The notes under the pieces are model-generated. The model was not told the origin of the DNA, made no database searches, and worked only from the letters and a program-made list of their open reading frames with translations. DNA of 64,000 nt from Massilia sp. Bi118 (GTDB lineage: Bacteria > Pseudomonadota > Gammaproteobacteria > Burkholderiales > Burkholderiaceae_D), in assembly GCF_918697865.1 (NCBI RefSeq), contig NZ_CAKKMV010000003.1, positions 186,001-250,000 on the forward strand, read 5' to 3'. Positions 58,133 to 64,000 of this stretch are shown here, in pieces (position 1 is the stretch's first letter; every line of letters starts with the position of its first letter). Both the position numbers and the translations under genes were made by a program.

Positions 58133-60540
58133 CAGCCTCCCCTCCTCAGCCGCAAGGCATTCAGGACCACCAGCGCCGAGCTGCCCGTCATGCCGATCGC
58201 GGACAACCAGGGATTCAGCAGGCCGCTGGCCGCCGACGGAATCGCCACCAGGTTGTACAGCATCGCCCAGCCCAGGTTCTGGCGGATGACGCGCACGCAG
58301 GCGGAGGCCGTGCGCAGCGCTTCCTCCAGCGGCGCCAATCCATCGCCAAGCAGCACGCAGTCGGCATGCAGCTGCGCCAGCTGGGCGCCCTGGCCCATTG
58401 CGAAGGAGACGTCTGCGCCGCCCAGCACGGCGGCGTCGTTGATGCCGTCGCCGACCATCGCCACCACCGCGCCCCCGGCCTGCAGGGCGCGCACGGCGTC
58501 CAGCTTGTCCTGCGGGAGCTGGCGGCCGCGCGCATCGCGGATGCCGAGTTGCGACGCCACCGCCTGCACCGCTTCCACATCGTCGCCGGACAGCAGCAGC
58601 ACGGTCTTTCCCTTCGCCTGCAGCGCGCGCACCAGGGCCGGCGCTTCCGGGCGCAGGGCGTCGACCAGGTCGAAGCGCGCCAGCCAGCGTCCGCTGCCGC
58701 CCAGCCAGACCACGGTGGCGCCGGCGCCGGCGCCGGCGCCGGGCGGGGCCTCGCCGCACGCCAGTCCGGCCACGAAAGCGGCGTTGCCGAGGCGGTAGCG
58801 CAAGCCGGCCACTTCGCCCTCGACACCCTGCCCGACCACGTTGTCGATGGCCCGCGCCGTCAGCGCCGTGGCGCCGGATGCAGCCAGCGCATCGCGCAAG
58901 GCCGCCGCCAGCGGATGCGCGCTGCCGGCTTCCAGCGCCGCGGCGATGCCCAGGCAGTCGGCGCCATCCGCCACGCCCAGCGCCACGGTCCCGCGCAGCA
59001 ACGGGCGGCCGCGGGTCAGGGTGCCCGTCTTGTCGAACACCACGTGCGTCGCGCGCTCCAGGGTCTCCAGCACATGCGGCTTCACCGCCAGCACGCCATG
59101 TCGCAGCAGGCGCTCGAGCGCGGCCGCCAGCGCGGTCGGCGTCGCCAGCGACAACGCGCAGGGACAGGACACGACCAGCACCGCAATCGCAGCCGGCCAG
59201 GCGCGCGCCGGATCGGCGAGCTGCCAGAACGCGAATACGGCCACGGTTAGCGCCAGCAGCACCAGCACGAACCATGCGCCGACGCGGTCTGCCCATTGCG
59301 CCAGCCGCGGCTTGTCCTGGCCCGCGCGTTCGCTCAGGCGTACCAGCATCGCCAGCGTGCTGTCGGCGGCGCTGCTGGCCACGCGCAGCGTCACCGCCTG
59401 CGCCACGTTGACGGCGCCGCCGGGCAGCTGCTCGCCCGGCCCCATGGCGCGGGTGCGGCTCTCGCCGGTCAGCAGGGCCAGGTCGACTTCCGTGCGGCCC
59501 TCGAGGATGACGCCGTCCGCCGCCACGGTCTGGCCCGGCGGCACCAGGATCACGTCGCCGGGACGCAGGCTGCTGGCCGCCACCGTCTCCGCCTCGACGG
59601 ACGCCGGCCAATCCGCCAGCAGCAAGGCGGTGGCCGGCGCCGCATGCTGCAGGCCTTCGAGCGCGCGCGCGGCCTTGCGGCGGGCGTCGAGCTCGAGCCA
59701 GCGGCTGCCCAGCAGCAGGAACACGAACATGTTGATCGAATCGAACCAGACCTCGCCCTGGCCGCGCACCAGCGAGACGGCGCTGCCGGCAAAGGCGGCC
59801 AGGATGCCCAGCGCCACCGGCACGTCCATGCCCGGCAGGCCGCGCCGCAGGTCCATCCAGGCGCCGCGCATGAAAGGCCAGGCGCAATAAGTCACCGCGG
59901 GAAGGGTCAGCAGGAAGGAGGCCCAGCCCATCAGCGCCGCCATGTCGGCGTCCATGGTGCCGTCTGTGGCCAGGTAGACGGGAACGGCGTACATCATCAC
60001 CTGCATCATGGCCAGCCCTGCCACGAACAGGCGCCGCAGCAGGGACTTGCGGGCGCGCTCGAGCTGGGCGCCGTGGCGGCTGGCGTCGTAGGGATAGGCG
60101 GTGTAGCCGATGGCGCGCAGGGCCAGCAGGATATCGCTGGGACGGCAGCCGGCGGCATCCCAGCGCACGTGCAGGCGCTCGGTGGCGACGTTCAGCACCA
60201 CGGACTGCATGCCCGGCAGCGCGGCCACGCGGCGCTCGATCAGCCACACGCAGGCGGCGCAGCGCAGGCCTTCGACGGTGAACTCGGCGTCGCCGTCCAG
60301 GCCCATCTCGTCGTAGAGCTTCAGTTCAGGCGCATCGCCCTCGGCGGCGGTGGCCGCATAGCCGGCACGGCTGCCGTAGTAGTCGTCCAGGCCGGCGTCC
60401 GCGATCGCCTGGGCCGCCGCCGCGCAGCCGGGGCAGCACATGGTACGAGGCTCGCCGCTGACGATCGCCTGCCAGCGCGCGCCGTCGACGGCCGGCTGGC
60501 CGCAGTGGTAGCAGGCCGCGAACTCGCTCACCGCATTCAT
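58132..60540 (-). CDS. ccoI: Copper-translocating P-type ATPase CcoI (FixI)
   Basis: 802 residues. The N-terminal part has a Cys-rich site (CYHCGQPAVD, CCPGCAAAA) and an HMA copper-binding domain GLRCAACVWLIE. Eight helices follow, with the ion motif SCPCALSLATPTAL, the phosphorylation site FDKTGTLTRG, and the ATP hinge VGDGINDAAVLG. A run of GCCGGC hexamers at 58720-58745 encodes the AGAGAGA tract in the nucleotide-binding domain. It supplies copper for CuB of cbb3. Overlaps the SafE gene start by ATGA. Confidence 0.95.
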   Translation of the reverse strand: MNAVSEFAACYHCGQPAVDGARWQAIVSGEPRTMCCPGCAAAAQAIADAGLDDYYGSRAGYAATAAEGDAPELKLYDEMGLDGDAEFTVEGLRCAACVWLIERRVAALPGMQSVVLNVATERLHVRWDAAGCRPSDILLALRAIGYTAYPYDASRHGAQLERARKSLLRRLFVAGLAMMQVMMYAVPVYLATDGTMDADMAALMGWASFLLTLPAVTYCAWPFMRGAWMDLRRGLPGMDVPVALGILAAFAGSAVSLVRGQGEVWFDSINMFVFLLLGSRWLELDARRKAARALEGLQHAAPATALLLADWPASVEAETVAASSLRPGDVILVPPGQTVAADGVILEGRTEVDLALLTGESRTRAMGPGEQLPGGAVNVAQAVTLRVASSAADSTLAMLVRLSERAGQDKPRLAQWADRVGAWFVLVLLALTVAVFAFWQLADPARAWPAAIAVLVVSCPCALSLATPTALAAALERLLRHGVLAVKPHVLETLERATHVVFDKTGTLTRGRPLLRGTVALGVADGADCLGIAAALEAGSAHPLAAALRDALAASGATALTARAIDNVVGQGVEGEVAGLRYRLGNAAFVAGLACGEAPPGAGAGAGATVVWLGGSGRWLARFDLVDALRPEAPALVRALQAKGKTVLLLSGDDVEAVQAVASQLGIRDARGRQLPQDKLDAVRALQAGGAVVAMVGDGINDAAVLGGADVSFAMGQGAQLAQLHADCVLLGDGLAPLEEALRTASACVRVIRQNLGWAMLYNLVAIPSAASGLLNPWLSAIGMTGSSALVVLNALRLRRGG

Positions 60541-61304
60541 GCCGCCGCTCCCGGCGTCACGCAGAAGGTCTCGAGCCAGCTGTGCGGCAGGCCGCCGGCC
60601 GCGCGCGCGAGGCCCAGCAGGCCGAAGCCCAGCACCAGCGCACCGCAGGCAAGGCGCACGCCGCGCAGGCGCAGGCCCGCGCGCAGGCGCGCGCCCAGCA
60701 GCCCGAGACCGAGCAGCATCGGCAGCGTGCCGAGGCCGAAGGCCAGCATGACCAGTGCGCCGCCAGCGGCGGAACCCGACAGCATGGCCGTCACGAGCAC
60801 GCTGTAGACCATCCCGCAAGGCAGCCAGCCCCACAGAGCGCCGGCCGCCAGCATCCTGGCCGGACCAGAACCGGCGCCATTCGATGGCCGTACATGCCGC
60901 AGCAGCGGCTGGACGCGGCGCCACAGGATCCGGCCGCCCTGCTCCAGGCGCGCCAGGCCACGCCAGGCATCCATCAGATAAAGGCCGAGCAGCGCCAGCA
61001 TCAGGTTGGCCATCCAGTAGGCGCCCGTCTGCAATGCGGGCAGCCGGGAAAGCGCACCCGCGCCCTGTCCGATCCCGCCCGCCAGTGCGCCGGCCAGCAT
61101 GTAGCTGGCTATGCGGCCGGCGTTATAGGCCAGCACGTTCACCAGTGCCGGCCGCGCCGGCGGCACAAGCCGTACCGGCACCGGCACGGCCCGTCCGCGG
61201 GCAGGCGCCACCGACAGCGCCCCCACGATCCCGCCGCACATGCCGGCGCAATGCACGCTGCCCAGCAGGCCGACCATGAACACAGGAAGCAGCGCGATGC
61301 CCAT
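60537..61304 (-). CDS. Sulfite exporter TauE/SafE-like membrane protein (CcoH-type position)
   Basis: 255 residues from MGIALLPVF. About six helices; the motifs VGLLGSVHCAGMCGGIVG and GALWGWLPCGMVYSVLVTAML carry conserved Cys and His suited to metal handling, as in the copper-delivery members of this family found in cbb3 loci. Overlaps ccoI by ATGA and follows hemN by one base. The exact role (copper or sulfur transport) is inferred from context. Confidence 0.88.
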   Translation of the reverse strand: MGIALLPVFMVGLLGSVHCAGMCGGIVGALSVAPARGRAVPVPVRLVPPARPALVNVLAYNAGRIASYMLAGALAGGIGQGAGALSRLPALQTGAYWMANLMLALLGLYLMDAWRGLARLEQGGRILWRRVQPLLRHVRPSNGAGSGPARMLAAGALWGWLPCGMVYSVLVTAMLSGSAAGGALVMLAFGLGTLPMLLGLGLLGARLRAGLRLRGVRLACGALVLGFGLLGLARAAGGLPHSWLETFCVTPGAAA

Positions 61305-61305
61305 C

Positions 61306-62736
61306 TCACAGGGTCTTCGAATAGCGCGGCCCGGCGCTGCGCGTAGCCAGGTGGCGGTCGAAGACCATGCACACATTGCGGATCAGCAGGCGGCCACGCG
61401 GGGAAACACCGATCCAGTCGCCGTCCACGCCCACCAGACCGTCCTCTTCCATCGCCTTCAGCTGCACCAGTTCAGCGGCGAAGTGCTGGCGGAACACGAC
61501 CGGGAAGGCCTGTTCGATGGCGGAGATCGACAGCTCGAACTGGCACATCAGTTTCTGGATGACGGTGCGGCGCAGGACGTCGTCCATGTTCAGGCGGGCG
61601 CCGCGTGCCACTGGCAGCTCGTTGCGGTCGAGCGCATCGTAGTAGGCATCGAGGGTCTTGACGTTCTGGCTGTAGGTCGCGCCCACCGCGCCGATGGCGG
61701 ACACGCCGCAGGACACCAGGTCCGTGTCCGCATGCGTCGAATAGCCCTGGAAGTTGCGGTGCAGGCGGCCCTGGCGCTGGGCGATGGCGAGATCGTCCTC
61801 GGGCTTGGCGAAATGGTCCATGCCGATGTAGACGTAGCCGGCGGCGCCGAGGCGCTCGATGCACAGCTGGAGCATCTGCAGCTTGGCGTCGCTGTCCGGC
61901 ATGTCCTCATCGAGGATGCGCCGCTGCGGCTTGAACAGGTGCGGCAGATGGGCGTAGTGGTAGACGGCGATGCGGTCCGGGTCCGCGGCCACCACCTTTT
62001 CGAGGGTCGCCGCCATGGTCGCCGGGCTCTGCTTCGGCAGGCCGTAGATCAGGTCGATGCTGACCGAGCGGAAGCCGGCATCGCGCGCGGCGGCGATGAT
62101 GGCGCGCGTCTCCGCTTCCGGCTGGATGCGGTTGACGGCCTTCTGCACCTCGGCATCGAAGTCCTGCACGCCCAGGCTGATGCGGTTGAAGCCCTGCGCC
62201 CGCAGGCTGTGCACGCGCTCGGCGGACACCGTGCGCGGATCGACTTCGATCGAGTACTCGCCCACATTGTCGGGCGCGAAGCGGAAGCAGCGGCGCAGGT
62301 GGTCCATCAGCTCGCCCATCTGCGCGTCGCTCAGGTAGGTCGGGGTGCCACCGCCGAAATGCAGTTGTTCGATGTCGTTCATCCCTGCGAACAGCCCGCC
62401 CTGCATGGCCACTTCGCGCTTCAGGTAGGCCAGGTAGGTGGCGGCCTTTTCTCGCTTCTTCGTGACGATCTTGTTGCAGGCGCAGTAGTAGCAGACCGTG
62501 TCGCAGAAGGGAATGTGCAGGTAGAGCGAGAGCGGACGGGCATTGCCGCGGGTGCGGCGGTCGGCCACGGCGTGCAGGTAGTCGCGGTAGCCGAAACTGT
62601 CCGAGAAGCGGTCCGCGGTCGGGTAGGAGGTATAGCGCGGCCCGGATTTGCTGAGGCGGGAAATCAGGCCGGCGTCGAAATCGACGGTGGGCTGGAAGGC
62701 CAGGACTTTGGCCGGTACTTCGAACAATTGCGTCAT
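61306..62736 (-). CDS. hemN: Oxygen-independent coproporphyrinogen III oxidase
   Basis: 476 residues of the radical-SAM family. The cluster motif C-X3-C-X2-C is IPFCDTVCYYCACN (Cys78, Cys82, Cys85), followed by FGGGTPTYLSDAQM and EYSIEVDPRTV. Catalyses decarboxylation of coproporphyrinogen III to protoporphyrinogen IX without O2, the haem supply for cbb3 and bd under low oxygen. Two FNR boxes lie 57-92 bp upstream. First gene of hemN-safE-ccoI-ccoS. Confidence 0.95.
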   Translation of the reverse strand: MTQLFEVPAKVLAFQPTVDFDAGLISRLSKSGPRYTSYPTADRFSDSFGYRDYLHAVADRRTRGNARPLSLYLHIPFCDTVCYYCACNKIVTKKREKAATYLAYLKREVAMQGGLFAGMNDIEQLHFGGGTPTYLSDAQMGELMDHLRRCFRFAPDNVGEYSIEVDPRTVSAERVHSLRAQGFNRISLGVQDFDAEVQKAVNRIQPEAETRAIIAAARDAGFRSVSIDLIYGLPKQSPATMAATLEKVVAADPDRIAVYHYAHLPHLFKPQRRILDEDMPDSDAKLQMLQLCIERLGAAGYVYIGMDHFAKPEDDLAIAQRQGRLHRNFQGYSTHADTDLVSCGVSAIGAVGATYSQNVKTLDAYYDALDRNELPVARGARLNMDDVLRRTVIQKLMCQFELSISAIEQAFPVVFRQHFAAELVQLKAMEEDGLVGVDGDWIGVSPRGRLLIRNVCMVFDRHLATRSAGPRYSKTL

Positions 62737-62792
62737 GTGGGAACTCCTTGCGGCCGCCGCCGAGGGGCAGCGTAGTTTATGCGAGGAGTCTA

Positions 62793-62828
62793 TTGATCTA
62801 GATCAGCAAAATCTTTGACGTGCATCAA
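62793..62828. promoter_or_regulatory. Two FNR-type boxes upstream of hemN
   Basis: TTGATCTAGATCAG (62793-62806) matches TTGAT-N4-ATCAA at nine of ten fixed positions; TTGACGTGCATCAA (62815-62828) matches nine of ten. They are 22 bp apart centre to centre, about two helical turns, so two dimers would sit on the same face. They are oriented toward hemN and also lie before the YjbR remnant. Confidence 0.8.
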
Positions 62829-62849
62829 AATTTTCCGAGGTCGCCGCGA

Positions 62850-63107
62850 ATGTTCGCGGTGACGGGCAACACGGCGCCTGCCGAAGGCATCAGCTTCAAG
62901 GTCGACGACGACCGCTTCCTGGAACTCACCGATCGTCCGGGGATCATTCCGGCGCCCTACCTGGCGCGCGCCAGGTGGGTGCATGTCGACAGGGAGGCGG
63001 ATTTGTCCGACCAGGAAGCGGCACGGCTGCTGCGCCGCTCCTACGAGCTGGTGTTCGCGAAGCTGACCAAAAAACTGCAGCGCGAAATTGCCGCCGGCGC
63101 GGCCTAG
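62850..63107 (+). pseudogene. MmcQ/YjbR-family remnant lacking its N-terminal third
   Basis: The readable frame gives MFAVTGNTAPAEGISFKVDD, then DRFLELTDRPGIIPAPYLAR and ARWVHVDREADLSDQEAARL, ending in [19 protein letters not shown]. This matches the middle and end of MmcQ/YjbR double-wing proteins (usually about 115-120 aa), but the first 30-35 residues that precede the family KMFAV segment are missing. A GTG at 62820 is in frame but sits inside an FNR box and adds only ten unrelated residues. No ribosome site precedes 62850. I read it as a truncated relic, although translation of a short product cannot be excluded. Its end overlaps the convergent chemoreceptor gene by four bases. Confidence 0.7.
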
Positions 63108-64000
63108 GCCGCCGTCTTGAACACCGACAGCGCCTGCACCAGGTGACTTGCCTGCTCGGCCACGTTGCCTGAGGCCGCAGCCGCTTCCTCGACCAGCGCC
63201 GCATTCTCGCGCGTGATCCGATCCAGCGCGCGCATCGCGGCATCCGCCTGCGCAATCCCCTCGTGCTGCTCGCGCGAGGCCAGCGTGATCCCGTGCATGA
63301 TGCGCGCGGCATCCTGCACCGAGGCCACCACTTCGCGCATGGTCTGGCCGGCGGCGCCGACGTACTCGTTGCCCTGTCCGACCTTGGCGACCGAATCCTC
63401 GATCAGCAGCTTGATCTCCTTGGCCGCACTGGCCGAGCGCTGCGCCAGACTCCGCACCTCGCCGGCGACCACCGCAAAGCCCCGTCCCTGTTCGCCGGCG
63501 CGGGCCGCCTCGACGGCCGCGTTCAGCGCCAGGATATTGGTCTGGAAGGCGATGCCGTCGATCAGGCCGATGATGTCGACGATGCGCGTGGCCGAGCCGC
63601 TGATCTGGCCCATGGTCGCGCCCACCTGCTGCACCGAGGATCCGGCGCGGTCGGCCACGCCGGCGGCGGCGCCCACCAGGCTGTCGGCACGCACTGCGCC
63701 GTCGGTATTGCTGCCGGCCGCCGCGGCCACCTGGGCCAGGCTGGCCGCGGTCTGTTCCAGGCTGGCGGCCTGGGCCTCTGTGCGGCGGGCCAGGTCCTGG
63801 TTGCCGGCCGCGATGCCGCGCGAAGCCGCTTCGATCGAGGCGACATTCGCGCGGACGTCGCCGACGATGGCGGTCAGGTTGAGCTTCAGCTGGCGCAGCG
63901 CCAGCAGCAGGTGACCGACTTCGTCGTCGCGGCCCGCCGGGGGCAGATGAGAAAGGTCGCCGCCGGCCAGCGCATGCACGGCGTCTTCGGCCTGGCGCAG
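63104..64000 (-). CDS. Methyl-accepting chemotaxis protein (5' partial)
   Basis: Only the C-terminal part is inside the window. A HAMP-like segment ([24 protein letters not shown]) leads to a long coiled coil and the hairpin tip [20 protein letters not shown] / [20 protein letters not shown], which docks CheA and CheW. The reading frame stays open to the right edge, so the sensor domain and start lie beyond it. The C-terminus lacks an obvious CheR-binding pentapeptide. Inner-membrane chemoreceptor; ligand unknown. Confidence 0.9.
   Translation of the reverse strand: MRQAEDAVHALAGGDLSHLPPAGRDDEVGHLLLALRQLKLNLTAIVGDVRANVASIEAASRGIAAGNQDLARRTEAQAASLEQTAASLAQVAAAAGSNTDGAVRADSLVGAAAGVADRAGSSVQQVGATMGQISGSATRIVDIIGLIDGIAFQTNILALNAAVEAARAGEQGRGFAVVAGEVRSLAQRSASAAKEIKLLIEDSVAKVGQGNEYVGAAGQTMREVVASVQDAARIMHGITLASREQHEGIAQADAAMRALDRITRENAALVEEAAAASGNVAEQASHLVQALSVFKTAA

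Noticed and set aside
1..64000. CRISPR arrays, tRNA, rRNA, prophage or intact IS elements
   Set aside because: No regularly spaced direct repeats, no cloverleaf with an anticodon arm, and no transposase or integrase motif was seen.

Overview
The window is chromosomal DNA of a high-GC betaproteobacterium, most likely Oxalobacteraceae of the Massilia/Telluria/Duganella group. The support is the strongly GC-biased third codon positions, a PEP-CTERM exported protein, a cbb3 oxidase set, a beta/gamma-proteobacterial cytochrome bd operon, a Tat-exported formate dehydrogenase with the DUF3305/DUF3306 accessory set, and short GC-rich palindromic intergenic repeats of a kind common in that group. The genus is inferred from gene content and was not tested by search. 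I saw no rRNA, tRNA, CRISPR array, prophage or intact insertion sequence.

Layout. 1-24 kb is a mixed region. It holds a TPR methyltransferase (cut by the left edge), the nicotinamidase pncA, a stress-type small protein, an aminotransferase-fold protein whose PLP lysine is glutamine placed directly before a hybrid histidine kinase, a VWA lipoprotein, a CPA1 antiporter, a PEP-CTERM protein, topoisomerase IB, several transporter/regulator pairs (GST-PNPOx with LysR, EamA with AraC), an FAD oxidase, and a SET-pncB-SDR operon. pncA and pncB together give nicotinamide salvage to NaMN. 22.7-24.3 kb is a lower-GC patch with two unrecognised small genes.

24.4-39.2 kb is anaerobic/microaerobic respiration. 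An acyl-CoA ligase is followed, in reverse-strand transcription order from 35.6 kb down to 26.1 kb, by torD - Tat peptide - formate dehydrogenase alpha - beta - lipoprotein - cytochrome b gamma - two exported accessory proteins - DUF3305 - DUF3306 - polyferredoxin. Upstream of it is cydA-cydB-DUF2474, divergent from an Fnr regulator carrying its four cluster cysteines. udk follows fnr in convergent orientation. 39.8-42.1 kb is a second lower-GC island with three small membrane-protein genes, closed by a bidirectional terminator.

42-52 kb contains an ABC ATPase paired with a permease fused to an M1 aminopeptidase, then an EthD/HD/carboxymuconolactone decarboxylase/MocR/M24/GlxA cluster. 52.3-62.8 kb is the complete cbb3 oxidase locus: ccoNOQPG-fixH read leftward from a canonical FNR box at 57484, and hemN-safE-ccoI-ccoS read leftward from a double FNR box at 62793-62828, with a DksA/TraR-type zinc-finger gene between them. 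The right end has a 5'-truncated YjbR remnant and a chemoreceptor cut by the window edge.

How the genes work together: Fnr (38.4 kb) is the probable oxygen sensor acting on the FNR boxes at the cbb3 and hemN operons. Formate dehydrogenase can feed quinol to cytochrome bd directly, or to cbb3 through a bc1 complex not present here. HemN supplies haem without oxygen, and CcoI/CcoS/CcoG/FixH/SafE supply copper and assembly functions. The most unusual items are the lysine-less aminotransferase next to a sensor kinase, the extended formate dehydrogenase locus with four uncharacterised small exported proteins, and the truncated YjbR gene lying on the hemN control region.
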